From Costus lasius (lineage: Eukaryota; Streptophyta; Magnoliopsida; Zingiberales; Costaceae): 64,000 bases of DNA. A program made the position numbers and the translations under genes. This document shows, piece after piece, positions 24,400-35,191 of the stretch; position 1 is the stretch's first letter; the number at the start of each line of letters is the position of its first letter. The notes beneath the pieces are model-generated. The model searched no databases. It was not told the DNA's origin and worked only from the letters and a program-made list of their open reading frames with translations. Location: positions 84,041,178-84,105,177 of the forward strand of contig CM050449.1 in NCBI GenBank assembly GCA_027563935.2, in the 5' to 3' direction.

Positions 24400-24672
24400 A
24401 CAAACAGTTAAATCGGAAGGACATGTCGGATAGCAAAAGAAGAAGTTTTAGCTCGGGTTCTTTGGGATTTCTTCCCTATGGGATTAGGGGTGTGTGGTCA
24501 TACCAAGAAGAAAGAGGCATGGGTGTGATTTCTACAATATGGAGAGAGATTAAGCCGAGTGTTGTAGTGTCCTCACCGGTTGGTCACAACCAATTTGCCT
24601 TCTTCCCCAATGAGAATTAAGTTATGAGGGAAAAGTCAGTGACTAAATCATCAATATTATCATCTTGATCCT
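24400..24672 (+). repeat. ATC-tailed repeat family, copy 10
   Basis: Collinear with copy 3 at 6912-7165 ('gggatttcttccctatggga', 'ttaagccgagtgttgtagtg'). Confidence 0.75.
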
Positions 24673-25359
24673 CTAGTGATTCTAAATTGTTGACCTTGAT
24701 CTTCTTTATTATTGTCGAGAGGTCTATTAAGATTTTACCCAATAGATGCTTCCAATCTAAGTGATGAAAAAGATGTATAGCATGCACAATTACTTTTTAA
24801 AGTACATTGAAGGATTCATATTTCTTTAACTAAACACAAGATGTATAGCATAACAATAGCAATAGCTGATAATTAAATGGCTTCTTAAGCATATTGGTAT
24901 TTTTATTTTATATTATTTGCCAGCCTTGAGAAAAGTAATTTTGACACTATATGAACAAAAACCAACTTCAACACCTTTTATATGTTAGCATATTTGAAAG
25001 ACAATGGAAAATTAGACAATCTAGCATGCTAAGATAATTCAAATGATAATTTAATATTAAAAAGGGTATAGCTATAAGATGGAAACTTTGAGTCTAAGTG
25101 ATGGTTTGTCTCTTTTATCATTATCACCATCATCGTCATCATGGTTGTCATCGTCATTGTCCTCATTATCATCATGCATATAGAGCAGTAGTTCTTGTCT
25201 TCAACTTTGGGGTGATTTGGGAATCCTTTGGAGACTATAGAGAAAAGTGAGAAAAATGGCATGCACCATAGGAGGGAAGAACCTAAGGTGGGGAGCGTCC
25301 CAGGAAAATATGGTGAGCAAGCTATTAAGTATTGCCCGCTGTTACACCGGCAAGACGTG
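24673..25359. repeat. Duplicated spacer
   Basis: Matches 7166-7605 in order, then 9350-9484. The right block therefore lacks what lies between 7.6 and 9.35 kb in the left block at this point. Some of that sequence reappears at 25878-25980 and 26770-26930. Confidence 0.65.
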
Positions 25360-25470
25360 TGGGTTAGCGGAGGATAGAATTTTGGCTTGGGTTCTCTAGG
25401 AATTTCTTCTTTTCAAAATTTGGCGTATGTGGTCATGATGAGAGGAGAGGGGTCTTGGACAGGTACGAAC
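25360..25470 (+). repeat. ATC-tailed repeat family, copy 11 (3'-truncated)
   Basis: Head and middle only ('ggttagcggaggatagaatt', 'gagaggagaggggtctt'). It breaks off before the ATC tail. Confidence 0.6.
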
Positions 25471-27003
25471 TAACACTATGCTATAGTAGTATTAGTACCA
25501 TCTTGGATCGATATATTTGAGTTGTGTACTAGTTTTTAGTTCCTTGATTAATATATATATATAAGATGACATAACATGGCATGGGTATGACATGGCAAGG
25601 TACAACTATAGTATAACATGACATGAATTGACATAACAATATTAAGCATTCCATGCCATTGCATTAGTATTAATGCGACATGGCGTGGCATGGCACAAAT
25701 ATAAAAAAAGGATAAAAAAAAAGCTGTTTCAATTTCTCTGTAAAATAATTACAAATATAAAAAAAAAGGATAAATCCAAGCTTATTAAACTACTTTCCCA
25801 TCACATTAGTAATGTAATGTTGGATATTCTCATCAATTTATGGCTTCTGATTTCAACATCAGAAGCCATAAATTGAGCCACAAAATGTTATTTAACTTCA
25901 TAAAGATCTTTTACTTACTACTCATAATAGCTTTAAAGTATGGAATGAAATACCAGTTTGAACCACTCGGTATTTCTTATTTGTGTTGGTTCAATTGGAC
26001 CAATACACAGGAAGTTAGTGTGTATGTAAATATAATATAATTGACTACTATTGTATATACACATGTAATATATAATTGACTATTATTTTATATACTTTTA
26101 TATATATATATATATATATATAATTTACTACTATTGTTAGAATTATTGGTGGTACCAATTGATAAGTACCAATCCAATAATGAACAGATACATTGGTTGG
26201 AACCAACTTTATACTTTGGTTTAAAGCAAGATTTTTAATCCTCATACCAATATACTAGACGTGGTGACTTACAGATGTATTAGTATAAATGCACTAACAT
26301 AGAAATTTCATATACTAATTATTACTTAGACCCCACTATAACAAGAACAACATATGGTATAAATGGCACTGAAATTTTTATTCTCTAGGTATTAGTCATG
26401 GCTTGAACTAGAGTATACTAGTATACCAGGTGAATCAACAAATGTTACACTAGAAGTACCTATTTTGTCAATATTCACTTGACTTTAATATATAAGGAAA
26501 CTATGTAATAATTAAGACTTAGATTAGCACTTATCAGGTTACTACCCAATATCAGGTAGGACCCAACTTCGTGTAGCTTCTTTGGTCCTTGTATAGTATA
26601 GGGAGGGTGTGCTATTGATGAAGCAAAGCATGCATTATCACCATCACGAGCAAATATTATCTATTGATAAGGCTTTAACAATGGAGCATAGAATATTCGT
26701 GAGAGAGTGTATATGAGATTCTTATAATGAATTAATTACTAATGGATGATAATGCTAGGAAAGAATAAATGTCTATAGATAATAAAACTATATTCTTGCA
26801 ATGAATACTAGAACTTTTAATACATTTATGCGGGTGTGATTAGTCAAGTTATACTAAATCCCAAGAAGAATCACTAGTAATAGCCCTTATAATTCTTTAT
26901 TGCATAAAAAAGCTGTATAGGGAAAGGAATCAATAAAAGACATGGACATCTACGGTTTAAATATCACACAAATTATGTTAAGAGTTAACCTTGTCAAGAA
27001 CCA
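25471..27003. other. AT-rich stretch with simple repeats, a perfect hairpin and duplicated fragments
   Basis: No gene. Contents: TGRCATGG-type repeat (25565-25700), hairpin (25833-25876), fragment shared with 7607-7700 (25886-25980), (TA)n (26099-26122), fragment shared with 1590-1650 and 7704-7760 (26770-26830), and fragment shared with 8378-8470 (26829-26930). Confidence 0.55.
25833..25876. repeat. Perfect 19-bp inverted repeat with 6-nt loop
   Basis: The arms 25833-25851 and 25858-25876 are exact reverse complements around the loop TTCAAC. The arm core reads 'atttatggcttctga'. No flanking duplication or transposon end was found. Confidence 0.9.
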
Positions 27004-27212
27004 CATAATATTATGGCAAGGTCTAATGCAAAGGCTAAATATAGAACTATGGTTAAAATTATTTTTGAGAACACATCTTTACAATATTTCATACAAAGAT
27101 TGATTTCCCTTGTGAAGAGCATGACTATAAAAGCTGAGAAACAAGCAATTATATTAAATAATCAAATATTTTATAAACAAAAAAAAATACATATTGAAGA
27201 GGATTGTTAATT
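27004..27212 (+). pseudogene. Copia RNase H relic
   Basis: The open frame starting at 27013 reads ARSNAKAKYRTM, the counterpart of the SR/ARS-AEAEYRAM motif at the RNase H catalytic Glu of Ty1/copia polyproteins, here with Glu changed to Lys. About 50 residues on, KIHIEEDC matches the TKHIEVDCHF region. About 65 codons survive, with no upstream or downstream pol motifs. Expected to be non-functional. Confidence 0.7.
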
Positions 27213-27242
27213 TACAGGGGATGCAATAATGTTCTCCAGGGA

Positions 27243-27592
27243 TTAGTGGAGGACAAAGCTTTGGCTTAGGTTCTCCAGGGATTTCTTCCTTGCAAGATTA
27301 GGGATATGTGGTCATGTCGAGAGGAGAGGGTGTCTACGGGAGATTTCTATAACATGGAGGGAGGTTGAGGTAGAGTGCTAGGAGTGTCCTCGCTTAGTAG
27401 TCATAGCAGATCTGCATTCTTCCTTGACAAAAAAGTTCACTTAGGGAAAAGCCGTGATAGATCATCATTATGATTGCCATCATCATCATCTACTAATTTT
27501 TAACTAGCTGAGCTTGATCTTCATTCTTTTCAAAGGTCTACTAAGAGTTTACCTAATAGATGGTGAGCAATTTGAATAGTGAAAAAGATGTT
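27243..27592 (+). repeat. ATC-tailed repeat family, copy 12, plus right copy of the 9.5-9.83 kb duplication
   Basis: 27243-27492 is a full-length repeat copy with a short ATC tail. 27493-27592 continues in parallel with 9746-9826. Homology stops exactly at ATGTT (27588-27592), where the long LTR begins. Confidence 0.8.
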
Positions 27593-27681
27593 TGTGGGGT
27601 CAAAATTGTTACATTAGGAATGTAATAGACCATTTCAAATTCACCTTAAATTAATAAGGTTTTTGTTTAATGGATTCTGGC

Positions 27682-27955
27682 TAGAGGTGGCCAACGGGCC
27701 GGGCCGGCCCGCGGCCCGCACGGCCCGGCACGACACGGGCCGGCCCGGGCACGGCCCGTTGACCAAGTCAACGGGCCGCGGGCGGCCCGCGGCCCGGCTC
27801 GGGTCGTGCTGGGCCGAAGGTCCGAGGCCCGCGGGCCGGGCCGGGCACGGCCCGTGGTCGGGCCGGGCCTGGCACGGCACGGACCCGTGCTCGGCACGGC
27901 ACGCGGGCCGGGCCAGGCACGGCACGCGGGCCGGCACGGGCACGGCACGGCTGGA
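27682..27955. repeat. hAT left GC-rich subterminal repeats
   Basis: About 270 bp built from CGGGCC, GGCACGG and CGGCCCG words in both orientations, in sharp contrast to the AT-rich surroundings. In Ac-type elements such motifs are transposase-binding sites; that role is inferred here. The overlapping long frames (27641-28024, both strands) are composition artefacts. Confidence 0.85.
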
Positions 27956-28137
27956 ATGGGTGGCAACGTTCGAAAATTTGATTTGGGCATGCGTTTTTAC
28001 CAAAATAGCCCTATAACGGTTTGAAAAAATTTAAAAGTTAGGGATATAATTGTCTTTAAGTTATAAAATTACCATTTTAGCCCCTTTTAATAATTAAAAA
28101 TAGGGGATAAATATGTAAATTTACACCCAATTCATCC

Positions 28138-28149
28138 CTATAAATTGAC
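28138..28149 (+). promoter_or_regulatory. TATA-like box of the hAT transposase
   Basis: CCTATAAATTGA lies about 440 bp before the start codon and is followed by a pyrimidine-rich leader ('ccctctcatttcttcacaca'), as is common in plant promoters. Position and composition are the only evidence. Confidence 0.45.
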
Positions 28150-28316
28150 CCCCCAACCCTCTCATTTCTTCACACAAGTTTCTAATTAACTTTGGATTAC
28201 TTTCTCATTCTCTCTTAATACTTTCTTAATCTCTTTTCTAAGTCTTGAGTTTCAATTAGCCATCAAGATTTCAAAGCTCCCTCAGTCCCTCGGTCTAGTC
28301 ACGTGGAGAAGATCAA

Positions 28317-28580
28317 GTAAGTAGTAAATTAATTTACTTTTAGTCTTTTATAATGTAATTGTACTTAAATTTAAATTATTCTAATATAATTTTTTTTTCA
28401 TAATTATGATTAAATTAAGGTTGTTGAAGGCTGAAAGTGAAACCTCAACTTCTTAGTTCTTACTTACTAAGCGATCTTCAAACACGTGATAAGGTAATTT
28501 TTTAATGTATAATTTATTATTAGTAAGTATTTAATCTTATTTTTTAAATTTTTTTGGCTAACTTTTAATATTATATGTAG
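28317..28580 (+). other. Candidate 5'-UTR introns of the hAT transposase
   Basis: A donor GTAAGTAG at 28317 with acceptors near 28419 or 28429, then a donor GTAATTT at 28494 with an acceptor TATATGTAG ending at 28580, six bases before the ATG. This would leave a short non-coding exon at about 28420/28430-28493. AT-rich intron sequence fits. Unverified without transcript data. Confidence 0.4.
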
Positions 28581-28585
28581 AATTA

Positions 28586-30724
28586 ATGGCGGGATTGAAC
28601 AATACATGGGATCTTTTGCCATGGGAGATTGAGGCATTCGAGCAAGAGCTAATGGGGACAAGTACTAACCCCGTTATGCCACCCGATCAAGATCAAGATG
28701 CCAACCCTCCGCCTTACGACCCAAATCAACAACAGCAAGATCATGTTGAATTTGAGCCTACTAACACTATGCAGGGAGAGGAGGGATACAGTGCAAACCC
28801 TCACGAGTCTACTGTGTCAGGCTCAAGAAAACGCACGAGCGACGTTTGGAAGAGCTTCGATGTGGTGATGATTAACGGCGAAGAAAGAGCCAGCTGCAAA
28901 AAGTGCAAAAAAGTCTTGACTTGCAAATCATCGGGTGGAACTGGTCATTTGACTCGCCACATCAGAAGCCATCAAACTCAAATCGATCGTGCACAGGCTA
29001 CTCTAAATCTTTCCTCTAGTTCTTTTGAAATTTTTAATTATTCTACTGAAGTTCTTAGAAAAGAATTAGCTAAATTTATTGTTTGGGATGAACAACCATT
29101 TTCTTTAGCAGAAAATTATAAATTTGAAAAATTTATACATAAATCACTACAACCTAAATATAAAAAAGTAAGTAGACAAACCATGCGTAGGGATGCTATA
29201 AAAATTTTTTCTGAATATAAAACTAATCTTTTACAAGTTTTAATTACATTAACTTCTTGTATTTCTTTAACATCTGATATTTGGACCAGTAATCATTCTG
29301 ATCAGTCATACATGTGTATTACGACACATTGGATAGATAGTGAATTTTTTTTACAAAAAAGAATTATTGCATTTAAAATTTTTGAATATCCTCATACTGC
29401 AAATGCTATAGTTAGACAATTTCATAGCATTTTACATTCATATAATATAATTAATAAAATTTTTTCAATTAGTTTTGATAATGCAAGTAATAATGATAGT
29501 GCAATTGATAAATTAAAAAGATTGTTAAATCCAATATTTAATGGTGCTTTTTTTCATATACGATGTGCATGCCATATTCTAAACTTATGTGTTCAAGATG
29601 GAATAAGAGAAGTAGATGAACATGTAACTAAATTAAGAAATGCTGTTAGATTTGTTACTTCTTCTACTTCTAGAAATCAAGATTTTAGACAAACATGTAA
29701 ATCTTATGGTTTGTCATATAAAAAATTTAAACTTGATATTAAAACACGATGGAATTCTACTTATGATATGCTAACAACATGTTTTCCATTTAAGGATCCT
29801 CTTACATTATTTTATAATGAAAGAATGCCTGATGGAAACATTGAAGAAAATGATTGGGATAAAGCAAAATTATTACATAATATTTTAGAAATTTTTTATA
29901 ATGCTAGCACTCATTTATCTGGTGTTTATTATCCTACATCATGTTTAATTTTAGAACATTTAGTTTTAATTAGTGAAATGTTTTCTCAATATAGACATGA
30001 TGAAAATGTTTTTCAAGTAATTTTTAAAATGGAAACAAAATTTAAAAAATATTGGAAAAATATATCTCCTTTATATTGTTTAGCTTCAATTATGGATCCT
30101 AGATTAAAATTAGAAGGTGTTCATATTTTATTAGATGAATATTATAGAAATATGGAACTTGAAGGAGTAGATGAGAAAAAAAATGAAGTTTCTACCTTAT
30201 TAGATGAAATGTATAATGTTTATAATTTAAAATTTGGAAATACAATGAATCCAACATCCTCTCAAACTAATGTATCTACTAGTAGTAAAAATATTACAGG
30301 AAGAATACGCTCAATTTTAAATAGAAAAGGAACATCAACAAGTAGATCTAGTAATTTTAATGAATTAACATTTTTTTTAGAAAATAATCATACATCTTTA
30401 CTCACAGAAGAACAAATAGATAATTTTGATATTTTATCATGGTGGAGATCACAAGGAAAATCATATCCTGTGATTTCTGCCATGGCACGTGATCTACTAA
30501 CTCCTCCGGTGTTTACTGTAGCATCGGAGTCTTGTTTTAGTGCAGGCGGCAGGGTGCTGGACGAGAAGCGAAGCCGAATGAACGAAGAAAGCGTGGAAAT
30601 GTGTATTTGTCTTAAAGATTGGCTAGATGCTGAAGATCGTCTTCAAGATAAAGGTGGTCATTCAACTTCATCGGATGATGATGAACAAAGTCTTGGAAGT
30701 GCAAGCGGAAGCACCAATGGATAA
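28586..30724 (+). CDS. hAT (Ac-like) transposase, 712 aa, intact
   Basis: Likely nuclear DNA-binding transposase that cuts and moves this element. An acidic N-terminus with QQQQ is followed by a BED-type zinc finger: W88, then C104-x2-C107, then H125 and H129 in a GHLTRHIRSH context. The RNase H-like catalytic region follows, with candidate acidic residues D231 in LTSDIW and D298 in SFDNAS, then the conserved RCACHILNL motif. The C-terminus has the hAT dimerisation region: W619/W620 in DILSWWRSQG, then YPVISAMARDLL and PPVFTVASESCFSAGG. This is close in organisation to plant RICESLEEPER/DAYSLEEPER-type proteins and full length for them. The single frame has no stop or shift. The central part is AT-rich and the ends GC-richer. 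Because it lies between intact inverted repeats it most likely serves this element rather than a host role. Confidence 0.93.
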   Translation: MAGLNNTWDLLPWEIEAFEQELMGTSTNPVMPPDQDQDANPPPYDPNQQQQDHVEFEPTNTMQGEEGYSANPHESTVSGSRKRTSDVWKSFDVVMINGEERASCKKCKKVLTCKSSGGTGHLTRHIRSHQTQIDRAQATLNLSSSSFEIFNYSTEVLRKELAKFIVWDEQPFSLAENYKFEKFIHKSLQPKYKKVSRQTMRRDAIKIFSEYKTNLLQVLITLTSCISLTSDIWTSNHSDQSYMCITTHWIDSEFFLQKRIIAFKIFEYPHTANAIVRQFHSILHSYNIINKIFSISFDNASNNDSAIDKLKRLLNPIFNGAFFHIRCACHILNLCVQDGIREVDEHVTKLRNAVRFVTSSTSRNQDFRQTCKSYGLSYKKFKLDIKTRWNSTYDMLTTCFPFKDPLTLFYNERMPDGNIEENDWDKAKLLHNILEIFYNASTHLSGVYYPTSCLILEHLVLISEMFSQYRHDENVFQVIFKMETKFKKYWKNISPLYCLASIMDPRLKLEGVHILLDEYYRNMELEGVDEKKNEVSTLLDEMYNVYNLKFGNTMNPTSSQTNVSTSSKNITGRIRSILNRKGTSTSRSSNFNELTFFLENNHTSLLTEEQIDNFDILSWWRSQGKSYPVISAMARDLLTPPVFTVASESCFSAGGRVLDEKRSRMNEESVEMCICLKDWLDAEDRLQDKGGHSTSSDDDEQSLGSASGSTNG

Positions 30725-30749
30725 ACGTTGTAATAAATAATTATAAAAA

Positions 30750-30812
30750 AAGTTGTAAAAAAGTTGTAGAAAGAGTTGTAGAAAGAGTTGTAAAAAGAGT
30801 TGTAAAAAGAGA
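30750..30812 (+). repeat. 12-bp tandem repeat in the hAT 3' UTR
   Basis: About five imperfect units of AGAGTTGTARAA directly after the transposase stop. 'aataaataat' at 30733 is a possible polyadenylation signal. Confidence 0.7.
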
Positions 30813-31001
30813 ACTACGTAGACCTGATTCCTCCTTTGAGTGGGGTACGTAGGCAGCCTGTAATGGGTCCGGTCTAAAATATATAAAAGTTTAACATTTT
30901 TTCAAAAATTTGTGTAATATACATTCTCAATTTTTTTTATTTTTTCACATTTTATATATTTTAATTAAGTAATTTACTTATTAAAAGATTTTTTTTTAAA
31001 T

Positions 31002-31364
31002 TCGGCCCACGGGCCAAAACCGGGCCGGGCCCAACACGGCCCGCGTGCCTAATTGGGCCCGTTGGGCCGTATTTGACCCACGTGCCGCCGTTAGCCCGCG
31101 GGCCGTGCCAGGCCCGCGTGCCGGATCTGGCCCGCGGGCCGGACTCGTGCCCACGGCCCGGCGGAGCCGTGCTGGCGACGGCAGGCCTAATCGTGCCGCG
31201 TGCCGTGCCAGGCCGAAGGATTTTTCAACCGTGCCGTGCCCGGCACGGCACGATTACAATCGGGCCGTGCCTGGCACGGCCCGATTTCTGGCGGGCCGAG
31301 GCGGGCCCGGGCCCGGGCCGGCCCGGGCCCGGGCCGGCCCGGGCACGGCCCATGGCCACCTCTA
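31002..31364. repeat. hAT right GC-rich subterminal repeats
   Basis: About 360 bp of CGGGCC, GGCCCG and GGCACGG words ending in the inverted repeat GGCCACCTCTA. Mirrors the left end and is about 90 bp longer. Overlapping frames at 31045-31504 are artefacts of composition. Confidence 0.85.
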
Positions 31365-31574
31365 GTTCTGGTTTCCAATGAGCGCAAGCACTCATTGTTA
31401 ATTACCCCTGAAATCAGGGAACCTTTGATTAAGAGATCTATATAAATAAACAACGTTCCACAAATTGGAGGGCAAAATATTTTATAAATGTCATATGAAT
31501 ACATGGCTTGTGAACAGCTTTAAATTGGAAGCAATCTTCATTAGTCAAAGGAAGACTTGTCAGTGGATGTCTAA

Positions 31575-32560
31575 TTCAGCCTTGATGGCATATTTGGGAT
31601 TTGGCATGCACTCGGCTTTGATGGCTTGTGAGCATTTGAATTTGATTTGTACTCAGCCTTGATAGCTTGTGAGCATTTGAACTTGGTTTGATTTGTACTC
31701 GACCTTGATGGCTCGTGAGTGTTTGGATTTGATTTATGCTCGGTCTTAATGACTTGTGAGCATTTGAACTTGAATATACGCTCGGCCTTAGTGGCTTATG
31801 AGTATTTAAACTTGAGATATTCGGTCTTGATGACTTGTGAGTATTTGGATTTGGAAAGTACTCAAACCTTGATGGTTTGTGAGTTTTTTAGATTTGACAT
31901 GTACTCGGCCTTGACGACTTGTGAGTAGTTGAATTTGACATTTGCTCGGCCTTGATGGCTTATGAGCATTTGAGGTTCATATGTGCTCAGCCTTGATGGC
32001 TTATGAGTATTTGGATTTGATTTGTGCTCGGCCTTAATGGCTTTTGAGCATTTGGATTTCATATGTGTTCGGCCTTAGTGGCTTGTAAATATTTGGATTT
32101 GAAAAAAAATACTCGGCCTTAATAGCTTGTGAGTATTTGAATTTGATTTGTGCTCAGCCTTGGTGGCTTATGAGCATTTGAATTTGGCATGCACTCAGCC
32201 TTGATAGCTTATGAGCATTTAAATTTGATTTGTGCTCGGCCTTGATGACTTATGAGTATTTGGATTTAATTTAAAATATCCGGCCTTGATGGCTTGCTAG
32301 ATATTTATTTTTAAGAAACATCCAGCCTTGTCGGCTTATTGGATATTTTAAGTTTGGAAAATATCTGGCCTTGACGGCTTATTGAGAAAATATCTGGCCT
32401 CAACGGCTTATTGGATATTTTAAATTTTATGAATTATCCGGCCTTGATGGCTTATTGGATATTCTGACTTGAGAAAATATCCGGCTTTGATGGCTTATTG
32501 GATATTTTAAATTTAGAAAATATCCAGCCTTGACGGCTTATTGGATATTTTACTAAAACT
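31575..32560 (+). repeat. About 1-kb minisatellite inside the long LTR
   Basis: Units of about 41 bp with the core 'ctcggccttgatggctt' followed by 'gtgagcatttgaatttgat' run from 31575 to about 32270. A related subarray with the core 'ccggccttgatggcttattg' and 'gatatttta' (unit about 45 bp) continues to 32560. Units vary by 10-20%. Confidence 0.85.
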
Positions 32561-33780
32561 ACTTCGGCCTTAACAAACATGACGTTGTATTGAGGAACTA
32601 TGCCCTGACGTCAAACGTCGACGTACGCACCTCCCAAACAATATTTCGTCATGATGCGCTAAGGCCTTCAGTAATTTATTCTATTATTATTATTATTTAT
32701 CTTTTAATGAATATTTAAATATTCAGTTAAAAGCGTTTAGAGTTGGCGCTTCGTCAAATGCTACAGTTAAGTTCGAGTCACCAGATAAGTGCCTATACTA
32801 TTAATGGCTGGGTAAATATTATTTTCATTTATTTATTTATTTTTATTTATTTTTTATATATTTTTTATGTTTTTATTTTTTTTTAATCAAATTTTTTTTC
32901 TTTCTTTTTTTTTTCTTTTTTTTAACCGTGAAAGAGTAACTTTACTCTTTCATTGCGTTGTGTATCATCCCGTTGCACTCGGCAAGGGAGTGGGCGGCTG
33001 CGACACTACCAAGCTTCCGGCGAGGAAGCTCCGGCGCAAGGTCAGCCCTTGCTGCTTTCGCTTGGCAGGAGATCGACGGGGATATCTACGAGTTCGATCT
33101 AAGCAGGGGAGGCGGCGATCTTCGTGGATTTGTCGGGAGATCACAGCGCCACCAAGCCTTCGGTAGAGGATGCTTTGGCTGCTTGATGGAGGAGACCGGG
33201 AGGAAGCTCAAGCTACTGAGTTTCCGGTTGAAAAGGGGAGACGCTGACGAGTTGGGCCACTGGAGAAGCGTCCGCTCTCAGAGGGGCAACGAGACCTGGC
33301 AGCTACAATGGGATTTGGCGCTGCCGCGCTTGGTGGGTGTGGTGGCTTGGCGCCTACAGACAATTGGTGGTGAGACTCGGCAAGAAATTTCCCCGATGAA
33401 GACAAGATTTATGTGGTCAGACCAGATTTAAATCAGTTATTAGTTTCTGGTGGAGGCGCCGGTGAAGTGAGGAGCTTCTATGAAATTCGGGCATTAAAAG
33501 AGAGGACGGCTGGCGGACGTGGTGGTCCGGCTACAATGGTTCCAAGCAGTATATACGAAGACGCTGGTGCTGGACACGAGCATCGTAGTGAATCATGGAG
33601 AGGATCGCTGTAGCGATGCCAATGATAATGGCTGTAGCGCTCGCCTGTCAGCGTTATCAGCAGCAATGCTGGCTCGGTGGCTCGCCCATGACGATCACAA
33701 GATGATTTTGCAGCAGGATGTATTCCACCGAGCTACCATTGATGAAATGAATGAAACCTGCTTCAATGAAATTTGAAGCT
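32561..33780 (+). other. Mixed AT-rich then GC-rich LTR interior, no recognised gene
   Basis: 32561-32960 is T-rich. 32960-33780 is GC-richer with several overlapping frames (32867-33166, 32958-33431, 33519-33776), none of which resembles a protein I know. Given the TG/CA boundaries this is most simply LTR sequence, though a captured fragment of a host gene is possible. Confidence 0.4.
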
Positions 33781-34224
33781 AACCAGGCAAGATTTCAGTC
33801 GAAAATTTCTTAATCGTTTATCTTCTCTTCTTTGCATCCAATTTTTTTTTTTATCGTCCTTTGAGATATTTTCATCTCTGCAACTTCTTCATCAATTTTA
33901 TAAAAGTTCCATATCCTTCTCGTTTAGAAGTTTCTTTTTGTCGCCACGAATTCCAGAAATTCGTTTCAAGAATCAGAACTTTAAATCAGATTTGCCGTTA
34001 GTTTCTTCCAGCCGCCTCCTCCCTTTGCCTCTTTTCCATTTTTTTTACTTCCTGTTAGAGCTTCTCCTCTGTTTTATTATTATTATTTTTTTAGCAAACT
34101 GGCAATATTTTGTTTTCTTCCCCCTCTCCTTTTTATTGCCGAGAGTTTCTTTCTTTTCGTCTGCATACCAAAAGCCTAAGGATACAGAATCCTTAAAGTC
34201 ATAAACAACACTTAGAACTTGTAG

Positions 34225-34425
34225 AATTCAGTGTTGAATTTGTAGAATTCTTGAATAGGATTTAAGGATATAGAGATCCTTGACGTGATATGAATGGATA
34301 TGAAAAATCCTTGACATTGAGAGGAATGATATAATGATCTTTGACAGTGAATTGAAGGATATAAAAATCCTTACTGAGGGAAAAATATAAAGTGAATTGA
34401 AGGATATAAAAAAAAATCCTTGACA
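34225..34425 (+). repeat. Small repeats with mirrored ends in the long LTR
   Basis: Four to five variants of 'gaaggatataaaaatccttga'. Each can fold on itself (AAGGAT against ATCCTT). Confidence 0.7.
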
Positions 34426-34429
34426 GTAG

Positions 34430-35150
34430 TACTTTGCTTCTTCGCTTCCACCATAAAGAATTCCCTTTTCACCACTTCTTGTTTTTACTATTTCTCGACA
34501 GAGATTCTTCTTCTGCCACCACATATCTCCTTCCTACCTTCTTCTTCTTCTTATTTTTTTTTTACTACTTCTCTACAGAGATATTCTACTTCTGCCGCCA
34601 CATATCTCCTTTCTACCGCTTTTTTTTTTTTTTTTTTTTTTTTTTGCCGTGAGATCTTCTAGTCCTTCTCTTCTATTATTTTTGTTGCCGTGAGGTCCTT
34701 CCAGCCGCCTCCTCCTGTCGACCCCCTTTTCTTCTTCTATTTTTTTTTTTATTGCAGAGAACTTTCTTCAGCCGCCCTACCGATGTCCGAGGAACGTGCC
34801 GAAGGAAGAAAACCTCCTTCGCGTCCTCGTCCAAGGAACAAATCAGTTCTTCAGGATGCCCAGCCAATCTCCTCTCCTTTTTTTGCTTTTTCTACTTCCG
34901 CCCTACCGATGTCCGAGGAACGTGCCGAAGGAAGGAAACCTCCTTCACCACCCCTTCTTTTTTTGTCGCCACCTCTTCTTTATGCGCGAGAGAGTTGATG
35001 CAAGAGTCTCCTCCCCTTTGGTTTCGGCTGCACCCTCCTTTAATTCATCTCCCCTTCTCTTAAAAATTTTGTCGCCGCTGCTCCCTTTTTCTTTGTCGCC
35101 GCTCCTCTTTTTAATGCCAAGTCCACCTCTTCTATGCGTATATACGCGGA
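34430..35150 (+). repeat. Pyrimidine-rich block with direct duplications
   Basis: CT-rich DNA with duplicated phrases: 'gccacatatctcctt' at about 34515 and 34598, 'ttgccgtgag' at 34645 and 34685, and a 46-bp block ('ccctaccgatgtccgagg' onward) at 34776 and 34901. The small frames over it are low-complexity. Confidence 0.7.
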
Positions 35151-35180
35151 GGAACCCCTGATTTGGAGCCGAGACCCCTC

Positions 35181-35191
35181 TTTTTATATCC
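35181..35191 (+). promoter_or_regulatory. Candidate LTR TATA box
   Basis: TTTTTATATCC follows a GC-richer stretch about 540 bp before the LTR end, a plausible place for a U3/R boundary. Motif evidence only. Confidence 0.25.

Larger units (their letters stand above)
27682..31364 (+). mobile_element. hAT transposon, apparently complete and autonomous (3683 bp)
   Basis: The terminal inverted repeats TAGAGGTGGCC are perfect. The flanking 8-mers are ATTCTGGC (27674-27681) and GTTCTGGT (31365-31372), sharing the central six bases. If the ends are instead taken one base further out (CTAGAGG), a 6-bp TTCTGG repeat abuts both ends. Both termini carry dense GC-rich subterminal repeats, and between them lies one uninterrupted transposase gene with its own leader and a TATA-like motif. 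Order, size and termini fit the Ac-like hAT superfamily. It sits inside the long solo LTR and so inserted after it. Confidence 0.92.

Noticed and set aside
27641..28024. Four overlapping GC-rich frames on both strands
   Set aside because: They lie in the subterminal repeats of the hAT. Open frames in several phases at once reflect base composition.
27682..31364. Domesticated hAT-derived host gene
   Set aside because: Intact terminal inverted repeats and near-matching target duplications flank the frame, so it is a transposon gene in place.
31045..31504. Pro/Arg/Ala-rich frames
   Set aside because: Same explanation at the right end of the hAT element.
32867..33776. Frames of 85-157 codons as a host gene inside the long LTR
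   Set aside because: No recognisable domain, mutually overlapping phases and a position inside an element with proven boundaries. Kept only as a weak possibility.
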